Source of the DNA: Prunella strophiata
Taxonomy: Eukaryota; Chordata; Aves; Passeriformes; Prunellidae
NCBI GenBank assembly: GCA_036583965.1
Contig: JAZBQD010000019.1
Coordinates: 3,463,006-3,527,005 of the forward strand
Length of the DNA stretch: 64,000 nt
Reading direction: 5' to 3'
Position 1 is the stretch's first letter, and the number at the start of each line of letters is the position of its first letter. Below, in pieces: positions 9,671 through 24,700 of this stretch. The notes below the pieces were generated by a model, which was given only the letters and a program-made list of their open reading frames with translations, ran no database searches and was not told where the DNA came from. The position numbers and the translations under genes were made by a program.

Positions 9671-9793
9671 TCATTGATCCCCAGAGGGACCAATAGGAGA
9701 AAACACGATGAGGTCACTGAATACTTCAGCTGCTGCAAACTTCTGGGCTCTGGTCTTGACTGGAGTGAAGGGAAGCTCAGCATTCAGCATTGG
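9671..9793 (-). CDS. DLGAP5: DLGAP5 last coding exon
   Basis: The acceptor CCCACAG leads into PMLNAELPFTPVKTRAQKFA, then EVFSDLIVFSPIGPSGDQ and TGA. The LIVFSP C-terminus parallels human LITFSPLQPGEF. Confidence 0.92.
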   Translation of the reverse strand, partial: PMLNAELPFTPVKTRAQKFAAAEVFSDLIVFSPIGPSGDQ

Positions 9794-12700
9794 CTGTGGG
9801 AGGAGCCAGAGTGTGGAGTCAGGGCTTGAGGAACACTTAAACCACAGAGCACTGGGAGGACTCTGATTTCCCCAAGAGTAATTTTGCAAGCTCATTTCCC
9901 AGGCATAAAATAAAAAGTGATTCCACATGGTCCATGATGAAGACAGACACTCCTTACTCAAGTCAGTAATCCATATTTTAGAGAGGAATTTTCACAAGAA
10001 AATCTACACCCAAATTCTATTAATTCTATTAAGTGTGAAAGCTTTTGCACACCTGCTTTCCCCTGCTGAATGTTACTTCCAGTCCTAAATGCTGAAGTGA
10101 TTAAAAAAGAGTTGGGGTAGACTTCAAAAACTCCAGGAAGGAAAAAAAGGCCATTAGTGAATATCTACAAGGGAATTTGTAAGAAACACAATTTAAAGGC
10201 TCAATCTGACAAGAATCAGACATTGTCCTGCTACAAATGTCTTGATTCATCCTACACTCACCATGTGCAATAAGGAATACCAGTGTGAGCCCAAGCAAGG
10301 AGACAGCTGGAATGTGGTTTGTATTTAAAGCTACATCAATTGGCTTGATAACATCTTTAAGAGTTTAATTTTCTTTGTGCAGTAACTGAGTCTGCAGCAA
10401 ATGTTAACAGTCCTGCAACATGCAGCTTGCCTTAGTCAAACAAACTTGAAGGTCAACTTACCATATCAAAAGGATTTCTGTCAATGAGTGTCAAATCACT
10501 GCGTGGAACATCTGAAAAATAAGTACATAATTAAAAAGTTAGTCTGAAGCTGCCAAAGCTGAAAAAACAGTATTGTTTTCTGTATTTATTAGAAGAAGAA
10601 ATCCAAACTCTAAACTGTATTTATTTCTTTATATTAGCTTTGTGCTTCACATATCCCTCAGAAGCTGTACAGAGAAATCCAGGGGCACTGCTTGCTCATG
10701 TGCAAAGTCACACCAGCTAAGGGAGGCTTTCCTAACAGCACACACAAACCAAGCTGATTTCAAAGAGTAATATTCAGATTATCATAAATCCTTAGCATAA
10801 CCAGAAGGCCCCAGCAATGCCACCCAAGCTGCAGCATGCAGCTCTAAGATAAGTACCTGTCTGGTGCATTTGTGGCTCTCCAGACTGAGCAGAGTTTGTC
10901 TCCTTCTCTGGGCTGCACATGATGATGTCTTGTCCCTGTTCTGCAGCAGACAGCTCCATCTCTTCCATGCCATCCATTGCTTTTGGGTCACTGCTAGAAC
11001 TTCCCAGGACCTGAAAAACAGGGATTTCTCTGTTCCCAGCCATGTCCTTGTTGTGTCAGACCAAGTCCACACATCTCACCCACACATTTTATGGACAGCT
11101 CAGGGGAGATGGAGTTTTAACTCCAGGCACTGTGCAAGGCACAGGCAGGCCAAGGCTCAGGGTTAAGGACTCATCTCCCAGACACCCTTCAAAGCCTGAA
11201 AAATCCCTCTGACAGTACAAGGGAAGCTCTTCCACAGGAAAGAAGGTTTTGAACTTCAAGTGTTATCTGGTGACTTTTCCTCCAGAAAAACCTATCAGCA
11301 ACACTGAAATGTTTCCCCAGATAGTGAAATCACCAACAAGCAATTCCTCATTTTGATAGAGAAAGGATGAAGCAAAAGCCATAAGAAAAAATTAGTAACA
11401 AAGATTTTTTAAAATACATATTATATGTAGGGGGATGGGAGGGGAAATGACTGCTGCAGTCATGCACAGATCCAAGCAGTAACAAAATGTAAAGACTCCA
11501 TTTCCAATGAGAGTTACTAAAGGATGATTGACTCCAAAGCACTGACTTTCACTGGCAGCACAGCATCATCTGAATTAGAGGCCACATTCCTGCTTTTTTA
11601 AAGCTACTCGAACACAGGCAATGTCACCAAGTCCTCAGACATTTCAGGACTTGGATTTCTGACACTTGGATTAGTTCTTGCCATATCTTTAAGGAGATGA
11701 AGAGCCCAGTGCTCTTCTCTGGAGGATGCTCTGAGGACTGAGTGCTGTTGCTTTTACTCAGGGTCCATAAATGCACTTAATACATTATTATGCACATAAT
11801 GCATTATTATATTACATTATTATGCACATAATGCATTTTTATACTTTAAATAATCCACACCAGAAAACAGGAGGTGGTGGACTTCTAGGAACATTGCTTG
11901 TCCAAGTGACAAGTGTCTTCCTGGAGCAGCCAGGACCTTCAAGATACAGCTCTAAAGAGCAAGACAAGGTCCCCAAACTGCAGCAGTCCCTACCTTTGTC
12001 CACCCAGAGGTAAAAAGCACTGCCCTGAGGAATACACAAGATTTCTAAGTGAGGATTTGATCAGAAGTCCAAGTGTCTGGGGTAATCAAAAGAATTTTTC
12101 CTTTGCTAGTAAAAACAGAGCATTTAAAGCACATCCATGAACAATGCATTGATTACCTTATTTCCCTCTGCTGTGCCAGCAGCCAGACACATTTCTTCTG
12201 CAACCACAGAAATGCTGGAAGAGAAACCAAAACATTTTCATTCTTCTCAATCATCTTCATCAATCACCTTTAATCACCTTCTGACTTGTCCAACTAATCT
12301 TACAATTTGTTCTGGAGTTTTGCTGCCTTGGCTGGCACTGGTGAGCTACCTCAAACTCAAACTTCCTGGGCAAACAAACTTCTACCCCAGCAGCAAAATT
12401 ACATTTGGGCAAAGCTCTTAATATTTGCTTAAGGGAAGGAAAAGTCACAAGTACTTTGCAAACTTTATCACTGCCAAATGGAAAGGTAACATTTAATGGG
12501 TTTTGACATCATGTCTTTCAGTTCCAACTCTAAAATGATTTGTACAAGGTTAATTAAAAGCTGCTTTAGCTTTTAATGCCTACCTTTGTTCAAGACCATG
12601 AGGGAGTTTATCCAGTGGGGGAGTTTGTTCAGTGGGAAGTTGGTCCATTTTCAAACTTTGTGCTGGGTGGAAGCCTTTGAGGGCTGATGGGGTTTGTTTT

Positions 12701-15700
12701 GCAGGTGCATCCTCAGGGCCACAGAGAGGAGAAGAAAGCAAAGATCTAATGGATGGTCTTGGATTTGCCAGTTTTCCAGGGGTCCTTGTAAGCAAACCTG
12801 GAAAATGTATAAATATTTCATAAATATTTAATTCCTACAGCAGTTTCCAGAAGCTCAAATGAACTGATCATTGATTCTAACCAGGGACACAATTGTTTTC
12901 TGATTGCTGAAACATCTTATACAAATATTAGATGGAAATCTTATATACACTTGCAAAGAGAAATTGAAATTATTAACTTCCATCTTTCAAATTAAGCAAT
13001 TTTAATAGGGTTTAGAAGACACAGGTTTAGAACTGATGCTTATAACAGATTCTCTGCTGGAGTTGGCTTAAACCCAGTATTGCTCAAAGCTTTGCAGAAG
13101 TTCCCCCCTACTTACAAGAGGCACACAAAAAATTGTTAGTTTTGTCATTAGAAGAGAGATCTGTGCTCAAAAAAAAGGATTTTAAAATCAAATTATGAAC
13201 TAGAAATGTGAGAGAAGCAGAACTACTAGCAATACTGGCTGTATAGAGATGTCAATATGATAAGATGCTGAAAATGAAGTTATATTTTAAGCACCTGTTA
13301 AAACACCTGAACTATTAAACAGCTTTTATAGCAAAGTGGTTTATGTTACAATCTTGTTAACCATGAACACAGATTATGAGTGGACTTTATGTGCAGCTTT
13401 GAAGACAGCAATGCAAGAGGTTTAGTTTAAAAAAAAAAAATCCCAGTTCCTGTCCTACAATAAGAGGATGTGAGCTGGCATTGACTTTGATGAAGAGGCT
13501 CATCAGCTGAATCTGGGAACGCTCAGATTAGAATTTCATTATTAAATTTATGCTGGAAAAACATGAACCAGCTATTTCACCTCTGTCTAAGCAGGGATTT
13601 CATGCTGCCATAACCACTCAAATCAGCACATTCATGTACACCAGTTTACTCTGGAGCCCTGATGGAATCAGTCATTGATGGAAATAGTGTGTCCAGTCCT
13701 GGGGCTGTAGCCAGTATAAACAGCACAATTCCTCTCCCCACTGGAATGGATTCAACTCTCTTTGGTACTTTCAGATCACAGAAATCATGATTAAGCTTCA
13801 CCTACCTGAAAAGTTTTTCACAGGGCTTTCAATCCTGAAAAACCCAGCTTCAAAAACCACTTTTTCTGCCTCTGGCAGCCTCTCCTGCTGTGCACCCTCA
13901 GCAGCTGCCCCCTGCTTCATTTTCTCCCTCAGGGCTGCTTTCACAGAAGCCAGGCGGCTCCGGGCAGCAGCTCTGGCAGCTGCTTCCACCTTGGGCCTGG
14001 GCACTCCCCCTGGCACTGCCTTCTTCTGGAATGGGAAGAAAGAATTTCAGGGTCACACCTGCAAATTCTGCACAGGAGCAATTACACAGGAACAGGCACA
14101 CAGGTGCTGCTGCCACAGACACAGCAAGGAGCAAAAGGAGGCTCAGGGGGGATCCTGGGGCTCTGCACAATTCCCTGACAGGAGGGGACAGCCAGGGGGA
14201 ATTCAGGCTCTGCTCCCAGGGGACAGGGACAGGAGGAGAGGAACTGGATTAATTTGCACCAGAGGAAGTTTGGATTGGATATCAGGAAAAATATTTTCAC
14301 TGAAAGGGTTGTCCAGCCCTGGCACAGCTGCCCAGGGAAAGGTGGAGTCCCCATCCCTGGAGGGATTTAAAGGCCATGTGGATGTGGCACTTGGGGACAG
14401 GGGATGGTGGTGGTGGTGGTGGCACTGCCTGGTTGGACTTGGTGACTTTTCCAACCTCAACAATTCTACAATTTTATGCATCAATTCTACAATTTTATCC
14501 TCTGCCCATCCCCAGCATCTCTTGGGCTGCCATCCAGCTGTAAAGGTAAGTTTGTGATGACAACATTAATAATTTTTTTTTTCAAATGAATCTGCAGTTC
14601 AAAAATTCTCAATATAACTTTTTTTTTTTTTTTCCCTAATAAATTCAGTAAGATTTTGGAAGCACTGGGATGCAGGGACTCCTAGTGGCAGGGACAGAGT
14701 GTAACCACAGGACAGACTCCAGGCATTCAGAGAAGCTTCTCTTGGCATTCAGTTTTCCAAGGGAAGTTTTGTTTGGTACCAGCTGAAGGGTTCTGGCATT
14801 TATGGGCAGCTCCCACAGACCACATTCCCTCTGTTTTCCCATGCCTGGAGTTTCTTATCCACCCTCATCTCCATGTCATGATTAGCTAAGCAGTCTCAAG
14901 GAACTGCACAGAGTTTAGGCAATGCAAATACAACTTGATACTCAGAAGCAATTATATATTTCAAACCAAAGAGTAGATACAACAACTCACATTACAGCTT
15001 GTTTTGCAATAAGCACTAACTTATTTTGGAGAGTGGCAGATCCATTTGTGCTTAGAGAAGCAGCAGTTGAAAGCCACCCATGGTGTTGGCTTAATGGGAC
15101 ACCATGACAATTGAGCACTCCCTGCTCAAAACTGGCAGTCACTCCCAAATTCCTGTGTGGGTTACTTTCCAGTTAAGTCAGTGGCCTAGATAAATTGTTT
15201 TACATCTGAAGAGTAAGTTTATATCCTAAATTTAAGAGATTTGTCTTACTAGCAAAGAATCCAACGACTCCAAAAAAATCATTGTTAATTCTTAATTCTA
15301 ATCTTAGAGGCCAAAAGAGGCAACAAGGACTAAACCCACCAAATAATACAAGAGAGGTGAGGGAGAAGGGTGCACCCTGAGAGGAATTTCATTTAATATT
15401 CAATATATCTAAAGAAGCCATGCAAGATGTGCTTTAGGGGCAATTCATACCATGACAACTGCTTTGCTTGGGACATCAAGTGGCTGCCACTCATTGTCTT
15501 GAAGCTTCACCAGATTATCAAATTTTTTATTCACATCTTCAATCTGTTGGTCACATTTAAGGAAAGCAAAAGAATACACTGTAAAATAACCTTTATCCAA
15601 ACAAGCACAGCCTTCCATCCTGCAGGAAACATCTCTCAAATACTTCTGAAGAAGCAGATCAGACTCTTTCTTTCTGTGACTAGGACCACAACAAATCCAT

Positions 15701-18700
15701 CTCTGCATTTAATTTAACTACTTACAAGCTCCTTTGTTGAGTGCTGATTTATAAATACTGTTGAGAGCTCTTTTGATAATTCAGATTAGATTTCATTCTG
15801 ATACTAAAGAAAGCATCAACAGAGGAAAAGAGATGAAGGTTTTCTACCATTTAAGCTGAGCCCTAAATAAAGTTATTGTAGCTTCTGCATTATTCTCATA
15901 CTGAAGCATGGAACCCCTACTTTGTAGATGACCTTCAGGAATTCTCCAAAAGCTAGGAGGTAGACATTGTGACTGTATCCTCACTTCAAAACAGAATTAA
16001 GATTTAGCTAAACATATTCATTCCAGAGATAGACAAGGCACACAGGCCACAAGAAGACACAACAGAACAACTGGTCCATGTTTAACTCATAGCATCCCAG
16101 TTGCAACTATTCACTGTCACAAGGTGTTAAAACAAGGACCTGCATTTTTTACATTAAAGATAATAGAACCAAAAAAAATTCAATACTTGGTTCATCATAA
16201 CTCCATCAGTTTTATCCTACTAAGTTAATATACAAGCACATACCTGAAAATTAATCATATCCCAAAATCCATCCAGGTCTGTACACGTTGTTTCTTTTTC
16301 ACCTCGTTTAAATTCACAATTATCAACCAATCCTTCAAACTGTTTGAACCTTTCTCCTATGAGCAGCCTTGTCTGACCAACTGTGGTGCGAATCAGGTCT
16401 TTAGCTGGCAGCAACAAGAAAAAAACCACAGCACATCTTGGATAAATAAGTGTTTGAGGAGTCTGGAATTTGTTGTTCCATCTATTTCAAACCTGCAATT
16501 CAATTCAGATGGAGCTCTCCTGTTCACTGAAATGCTCTGAAGTTGCTTCTTTCAAAAAAAATTACTTCTCTCAAGTCTTAAAGATAAGCATTGCTGGAAT
16601 CATCCATATTTTCCCACATAAGGGCACTTATTCCACATTAAAAACTGACCTTATTTTTAAAAATCAGCTTGGTTAAAGTTCATACATTTAAATATTGACT
16701 GGCAATAGAACAACTATTTTGATGTGCACTTTGTTCACTTTATTAACCACCATCACTGCAAGTGCTACACAAATTTTAGCAAGAGGAGACTTTTTGTATC
16801 TTGGGGCAGATCCAACTCTAAACTTTCTCTAGTACAGCTTTGCAGATTTTTTTTGCTATTTTGCAAACAGCACATCCATGTCCTTCTCTCTGTCCCATTC
16901 AGTTCCCAGAACCCCCCTTCTGGTGCCTATTGCAGCTCACTCTTACCATCCTCTGAAATGTCCAGCTCAAGGTTTCCTTCCCACTGCAGGCACTGAGACA
17001 GCAGCCTCTCTGTCTCAGTGCAAAGAATGTTTCTGAAAATACAGGAAAATAGAGAAAAAATAAGGATTTGGAGAATTTCCTGACTTGTGGTGGCTGTTAA
17101 TGGTTACTATCCTTTTGCTCTCAGAGAATCCACAGTCTCTGAAATGAAGATTAGATTGTTTTATTTTGCTGAGTGGCTGAGGTGCAATTTCTTTTCTACT
17201 GCTTTCAAGCTCATGATCCTTAAGACAAGGTGTTAGTCTCCAGAATTTTACACTCTTTCCTCACACTTAAGGTACAAAAAGGAAAACAGGAATGTCTGCC
17301 TGCTCAGGTCACAGCTGACAGACACCAAACACCATTAAATTAAGCTGATCTTTGGAAGAAAGTCTCATTATTCATATTAAGAATCTTCAAATGGACATCA
17401 GGGAAGAGAAATAACTGAACCCAAACCTGAAATAGGGCACATCATGCTCTTGCTCTCTTGGATCATCTGACTTCACTGCAAGTGCTGTTGAGACAGGAGG
17501 TGTTTTGTTTAATCTCTGAGTGGAAGTTCTCTCATCTGATTCACCTGCTGAAAAAGATGAAAGGAATTTGTTCACAATCTGGTGATAATTAAAAGCATTA
17601 GCATAAACTAAATGTGAACTTCCTACCTCCTCCTTTCAAACTTGTGGTCATTTGCTGTTCTTGAATGCCTTTAACAGAAGGTGAAGTTTGACTTTTTAAA
17701 TTAGGCTTTTGTGCTTTAGTTTCACTGGATTTTTCAAATATTTTGCTGGAAACAAACAAAAGTACATTGAGTTAAGACACATTGAGAAAGTGACATCAAA
17801 TATGGCCAATTTCACAGAAATGCACAGTTTAGAAGGCAAACCTCCACACAACACTAAAGAACTCAAATAAATCAGTGCAGATAGATACAGGGCAGAGTCC
17901 TTGACAGCTGCTCCTCAAGCATGGACAGAATAATGGATTATATCCATTTCTGCTGTTGTGTTAAGTCCACATTTAAGCAATGATGGAAACCATGAGGATC
18001 AGGTGTTACAACACCAAAACACTTTGTTAAAGAGTGAATCTTTCTATAGAAAAATGGTTTTTTGCATGCCCACAGAGGTTCACTTGCATTTTAGGTCCCA
18101 TTAGAAGGAAGACTCTTACACTGGAGATTTTGAAAAATTCCAGACAGCACTGGGTGTCAAAAAAGCATTTGCCCTTGAAGGAGACATGGGTGTCACAGTG
18201 TAGGTTGCCAATCCACTCAGAGGCTGAAACACAAAGTTTTGAGGTGCAAAGGAGCGTGTTCTGGGTCTCCTTGGAGAAAAATTGTTGTTTTCCACTGAGG
18301 TTTGCTCTTGCTGAAGCTCTACTGGCATTGAGTGCTTGGAATCAGCTGCAGAACTTTTCAGCCCTGGATCCACTCCAGTATTTGTCTCCACTTCAAGTTT
18401 AGAAGAAATTATCTGTAACAGCATAGATAGACAAATCAAATCAATCATGTGTTAGCAATAGGCATGGGCTGAATTATAACATGAGAGTCTGAAAGCCATC
18501 AGGAAGGGAACAGCTTAAGGTAAATCAGCTCCTAAATCACAGAATAATGAGGCTGGAAGAGACCTCTAAGATCATTGAGTCCAACCCACGTCCTAACACC
18601 TCAACTCAGAATCCTAGACTATAGCACCAAGTGCCATGTCCAGCCTTTTTTTAAACACATCAGCACACCTGGACAGAAGTGATGAGTTACCAACAAGTCC

Positions 18701-21700
18701 AACCATTTTTGACACCTGCATATCATTCTAGAGACAGAAGTAACACTTCACTACAAAGAATGCAACAATCCACTTCAGGGGCTAAAGCAGAACACCTTAG
18801 CAACTAAACCAATAATTAAAATTTACAAATGCTTGCTCCCAATGCTAGAAATAAACAAACAAAAAAAAGCTTTAAGGTGATAAAATCCTCAAGAGCAGAA
18901 TTACTGGCTCCAAATCCAACTAGAACTGTTGAATAATCATAGTTTATGCACATACTCCAATCCAAAGACTGAAAAACAAGCTGGAATAAGACTGATAGCT
19001 GAGGAATGCAACCCAAGACAAGTGCAAGTTACCACCACAGAATACCATTAAAAGAGGAGAAAAAAATTAAACAATAATTCACATTCTTATGAGATGAGTG
19101 ACCAAACAGTCTCACAGAACACATTTCTGAGATACCTAATTGAGATTGTTAGCTCAAGCCAGCCAGAAAATCTCTGGGTGTTTTCCAAGAAAATATGAAT
19201 TTTCAATCCACTGAAAGTCTTGTTATACTTCAGTCACCCCTGCTAGGAATGTAAACCTTGAATTTTGCTTTTAGCAAACCTTTTCAAATGAGCTGCCTGT
19301 GGTTACAGAAGAGTTTACCAGCTGGCAGGGACTCCTGCCTGTGGAGAGGTGCTTGGCCAAGGAAGATACAAGTGCTCTCACCTCCTGTTTAGGTGTGATT
19401 GCACAATCTCAAACACTCTAAAGCACAGCTCCAGTTACAGGAACAAGGTGGAGATGGGAAGTGTGAGAGGGAAGAGTGGAGCAAAAGAAGGAAAAAAATC
19501 ATGGATAGCTGTTGCAAGAACTGTCTGCACATGAATGCATAAAAAATTCTGGAAGTGATGACACCAAGAACCACAATGACTGCCTTCAGCTGTAAATCAT
19601 GCAGAGAATAGTGTTCTACTTTGCAGAGAAAAGCATCTCCAGCTTTATTTGTTGGTGGTTCAAAACCTAAAACTGTGTTTATTTCTTAGTTTCTAGAGTC
19701 TCATATTGTTACCATTCAGAATACACTTCAAAAAGGAATGAACTGCTCAAAATTTAAAGCTGCTTGATTAAACCAGCAAAGCTGTCCTTTTTTTTTTTTT
19801 TTTTTTTTAACTAGTTAAAACATCAGATATATGTCATGCAGGAACTCCTTGTCTATTTTAAATCATTGTCCAAATCTTGATTAGTAATCACATCATTGAT
19901 CAGCCATGTCCATATCCATGGAGGGATTCTTGGGGTTATCCTGTGAAGGGCCAGGAGTTGCACTGGGATGATCCTTGAGGGTCTCTTCCAAATCACAGTA
20001 TTCTGTGATTCTATATGAGCACTAAATTTGATCTTAATTTTTAAAATATAGCAGTATAAATACATACAACTCCTTTCCCAAATTCTAGCTTATTACTGAA
20101 ATTACTACTTTTATGCTTGAGCACTTCAGCTACAATGACATAGTTATTGGCTTTTAAATTAGTTTTACTGCTTTTCCATTTCAACTATTACATGACCTAC
20201 CTTTATGGGATCAGGTTTGACAGCTTTCTTCTGCTTTCCTACATTTGCTGCCTTTCTCTGTGACTGGTTACCTACAAAAAGAGACACTCCCAGAGGTCAA
20301 AAAGGTATCTGATTCATGTAATCTTTCACCATAACACTGCCATAAAAATCCAGTTGCTAAAGATAGGGAGAGACTGTTTTATTTCTTGGGTGGGAGGTGG
20401 CTAGAGGGAAGAAATAACATTGCAAATGTTCATTCAAAAGAAAACCTGGCCTAGGATTTAACAGCCTAGTAACAGATGCATCACTAAGTAAACAGATTCA
20501 TTAAGTCATCAATCTTTAGATCTTGCCATATAGTAAAAATAAAAGTCACCTTATTTCCTAAAAGGTGGAAGAGTGTCAAGCCAATTTGAGTTTAGATTTT
20601 TAATTTCTATATGGCACAGGAATTCTGTTGGTGGACTGAATTCTAGTAAACAGGCAAACACAAAGAGAAATTCCTCACCTGAAGAACAAAGGCTCTCATC
20701 TCTTCCAGAGATGTTCCTGCTCACACATTTAATAATTATATGGCCATAAGCAGCCAAAGTGCCAATCTCTACCAGTTCTGGCTTTGCTCTTTGAGTTTGT
20801 AATTACCATGTGGACATAGATGCTCCACACTGATGGATTTTGTGGGAAGTGTTGGTTTCAACATGTTGATGTAGATATGGCACTAGAGCTCCAGACAAGA
20901 GTCTGAGTGATCCAGCATTTAGTTCTTTTCTTAGATGATAATTTGGCATGATTTAAATGCAGTCTAAGGTACAGCTGAGCTACACAGCTCTGCCTCACTT
21001 ACCAGCAGCAGCAGCAGTTGGTTTCAGCACCTGCCTGGCTGCAGAGGCAGCTGCTCTGGTGACTCTCACACTTGGGGCTGGTTGGGCTGCAGTCTGCAAC
21101 ACTGCAAGAGAGATTAATCCCAGAGATTCCAAATTTAATAAGGAGCTGCACTCAAGTAATAACTGAAAGTTTACATTTTGTAGAAGTCAGAAAAATGCAC
21201 CAGCAGCTATCAGCTGCATGAGTTTGCTAGAATAAAGAGGGTTGGGTGGGTTTGGTCAGTTCAGAGCACAGCTTGGCCCTGGCATCCAGGCAATGCACTG
21301 AGGGATCCTGACTGGAGCTGGTTTTACTGCACAGGTCCATCAGTGTGCTTGATGCCATGCACAAAGCTAAGGAATGCTTCCCACTGCTCCCTGAAAGCAG
21401 AGCCAAGGCCCTCCCTGCTTTACAGATGAAGTTTTTTAGAGTAATATCTTTGCCATGGTTATTTGCACAGCAGGAAGCTAAAGCAAACCATTGGTGTAAC
21501 AAAGTGATGCCCTGGCCATTATATGAAAGATTTCCAAGGTCAGAATTTAATGCAATTTAACAAAGTACTCTTATAACTAATTGGCTCTGAAATATTTTAT
21601 AAAACATGACAAGTTCATGCACTGTATTACCCATCTTCATCATTTTCATCTTTGTATTTTAGCACTGTTTCTAACAGGCTTTTTAAAATGAAAGCATTTT

Positions 21701-24700
21701 GCCTGCACAGACAAATTTCATGGGAGCTCTTTATTCCATCCCCTACCTGACTGAAATCCCCACTTGGTTACTGTTAATGCTATTCCTGTCTTTATTGTCA
21801 AGCTGTGATTCTGTACAAGCTAGAATGAAAAGTTGGGAAAAAAACCACTGGGTAAATAACTACAACATTGGATTTATCAAACATTCATTTCCCAAACATC
21901 TTTATATTGGTGTTTCAAAGAATCACAGAATGGTTTGGGTTGGAAGGGACCTTAAGGATCACCTCATTCCAACCTCCCTGCCATGGGCAGGGAAGTTCAA
22001 GTACATATAATGCATACCCTTGATTCAGTACAAAAGAAATAATTTTAGAAAGAAATAATCAATGGATGACCATTTTGCAAAAATTAAACATTTTAATTGT
22101 TATATCAAACACTAATAATACATCTTTTCAGTATTCATCAAAGGCACTACTGAAATTAAATAAAGGTCTGCAGCTTGCTGATTTGATTAGATTAATGATG
22201 TGAAAGTCATTTCACTCTGAATTACTGACTATCTTGCATTAACATCAACATTCCACATGACTTGGTTGTATCTACTTAAGGATATCACTGAGCTATGAAG
22301 AAGACTTTCTGGTCCAAGGTATTCCAATCCCTTAAAGGTGGCACAGGTTGTTTATTTTTAATTGCTTTTTTCTTAAGAAATATCTGTAATTAAGGCACAA
22401 AGTGACAGGCACAGAAGGCACTTGCTCTTTTCTAACAGCAGTCACTACCTGTGATATTCTTCTTGAGGCAAACAGAAACCTCTGCACAGCTCCAGGACTG
22501 AGGCAGCTGGCAGTTGTGCAATTTGCCTGCTGACCTGTTTCCTTTCCCTCTCCCAGGGGGAATAATCAGTAACCAGGACTGTCAGGATCCTGCATTCCAT
22601 TTCCCCCAGCCCATGGAGGCAACAAGCTCATGTGATCCCTGGAGCCACACACTTGATCATCTGCCAGCTGCTGCCCTTGGTAGGAATGGCCATCTTAAAA
22701 TCTCCTCCTTCCTTCCTATACCCAAAAATGTACTGTGGCTCTTTCCTCCCAGGAAACCCCAAGTTTCAGGTTCACCTATGTTTCCATACCTTTCTCTTTT
22801 TCAGCCACTTTGGCTGTACTCATCTGTTTATGTCCTGCCTGTGAAAAAAACAGGGTTTTCTGTGAAATATCAGATTTCCAGAAATTCAGCATCTCAATTT
22901 CTTTCCTCATCTATCTATCTATCCTAGATTACAGTAAAGGAAAAAGTCAAATAATTTGGCACAGGGAGCTTTAAAAAGTAGAGAGACATTAAGGGTAACT
23001 TAAAAGAGATTGGTTTAGGGATATGTTATTGTGCATTATCCAACTAGTTAATAAATTGTCAGAAAAAGAACAAAAAAAAATATTTAAGTATCTTGAAAAA
23101 CTTGATTGACAAACAGATCCAGAAAACCTGTGCTCTCTTCTGCTTGTACTCATCTAATCAAATTTGTAAAGATACTACCCTGAGTCTGAAATTGCATCCC
23201 TTTCTCTAAATTTATTCACTGAAGTTATATATATTATATATATATATAATAAATAAAAAACAAACCATAGAGGACTTAGATGCAGTTGGAATCAGAGTTG
23301 GTATCATGGTTTTTCCTTCTTGGATCTTGGCTTTTGACCGAGTAATCCTTCCAGAGAAAGCAGGAGCTGCCTGGAAACATCCCCAAGGAAATCAGAGTTA
23401 ATAAACTCCTTTTTCCCTTTGTCACAGAGAGTGAGCAAGAAGCATGAATGTGGAAAAGCAATGTGTCTGTGCAAAATGGGTCAAGTGTGCAATCTGGAAA
23501 GCTTTCAAAGCTGAGTTGACTAAACTATGAACAAGTTACTAGTTCTAAAATAACACAGCTCTTTCATTTGTGGATGAATCATTCCAGTTTTTGAACTGAA
23601 CATAGTTACACAATACAAAAATCCACATATCACTTAGTACTGTTTCCAGCTTTGTTTAGAAAAGAGAATGAGATAAATTACTCCCTTATCATAACAAACA
23701 TTAAGAAAGCATTTGTAAAACAAACAGCTTATTTGGAATAACATACATAACTCATACACAAACACCAATTTAAATAGAGTACACAGATGCAATTAATTTA
23801 TATATTAAATATTATACCATTATTACCTTCTCTCTTGGCTTTGCTGCTGCAGGTTCCTCAGGAGCAAGAGCAAGAAACCCAGGAGCAGCTGGTCTGTAGA
23901 GCCCAACCTTGAACACCCCTTTCTTGGCTCTCTCTCTCTGCTCCTGCAGCTTGCGCAGCTCCTTCTCCTCCTTGTAGCGCTGGAGCATCTCCCGGCGCTC
24001 GTTCATCCTCTTGGTGGCTGCACTTGGGGCTGCCTCTGCAGCACACAGGCAGGACAGATGGGTTATAAAACCATGAAGGTGGTTTTTTAGCAAACAAGAA
24101 GTCAGAAATTTCCAATAAACTTTGCTAAGCTAGAAGAGGAACGCTGAGTCAAAGAGCAGAATGGCTGGAATCTCTAAAGTGTTTTAACCCTTCCCTCTAA
24201 AAGGGAATTTTCAATGGTAAATTTCAATTTACAAATAGACTTCCCCAAATATCCTCCTGAGGATTACTATAAGCTCACTCCCATTTCACACACTTGCAAA
24301 GTTACTGGTAAGAAAATTAACACCTCATATATGAAAGAATAAAGTTATATGAAAGAATAAAACCTTAAGATTTGGCCAAACTTGAATTATGTCTACCTGA
24401 AAAATTAAAATCCACCTAAAGTTGAAATTTATTAAAGATTAATCAAGACAAATTTATTAAATTTCATATTTGATACTATTACATACAGACTGCACTCCAA
24501 TAATCTTCAAAAAATTACTATCCTCCAATAATCTTCTGCTATCAAAATACTAAAGGTGAAGGTACTTTCTAAAAAAACACCTGTTAACATTTTTAAATAT
24601 TAACTTAATTTCTATCCTCAATTAAAAAATTACTATCCTCCAATAATCTTCTGCTATCAAAATACTAAAGGTGAAAGGTATTTCTAAAAAGAACAGTTAA

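Noticed and set aside
11839..12039. Possible extra DLGAP5 exon ending in a GTAGGG donor near 11994
   Set aside because: No convincing acceptor or similarity. Phase between the exons at 12157 and 11010 is already continuous without it.
13787..14557. 256-residue + strand open frame
   Set aside because: It is the antisense shadow of DLGAP5 coding exon 13 continued into a CR1 fragment.
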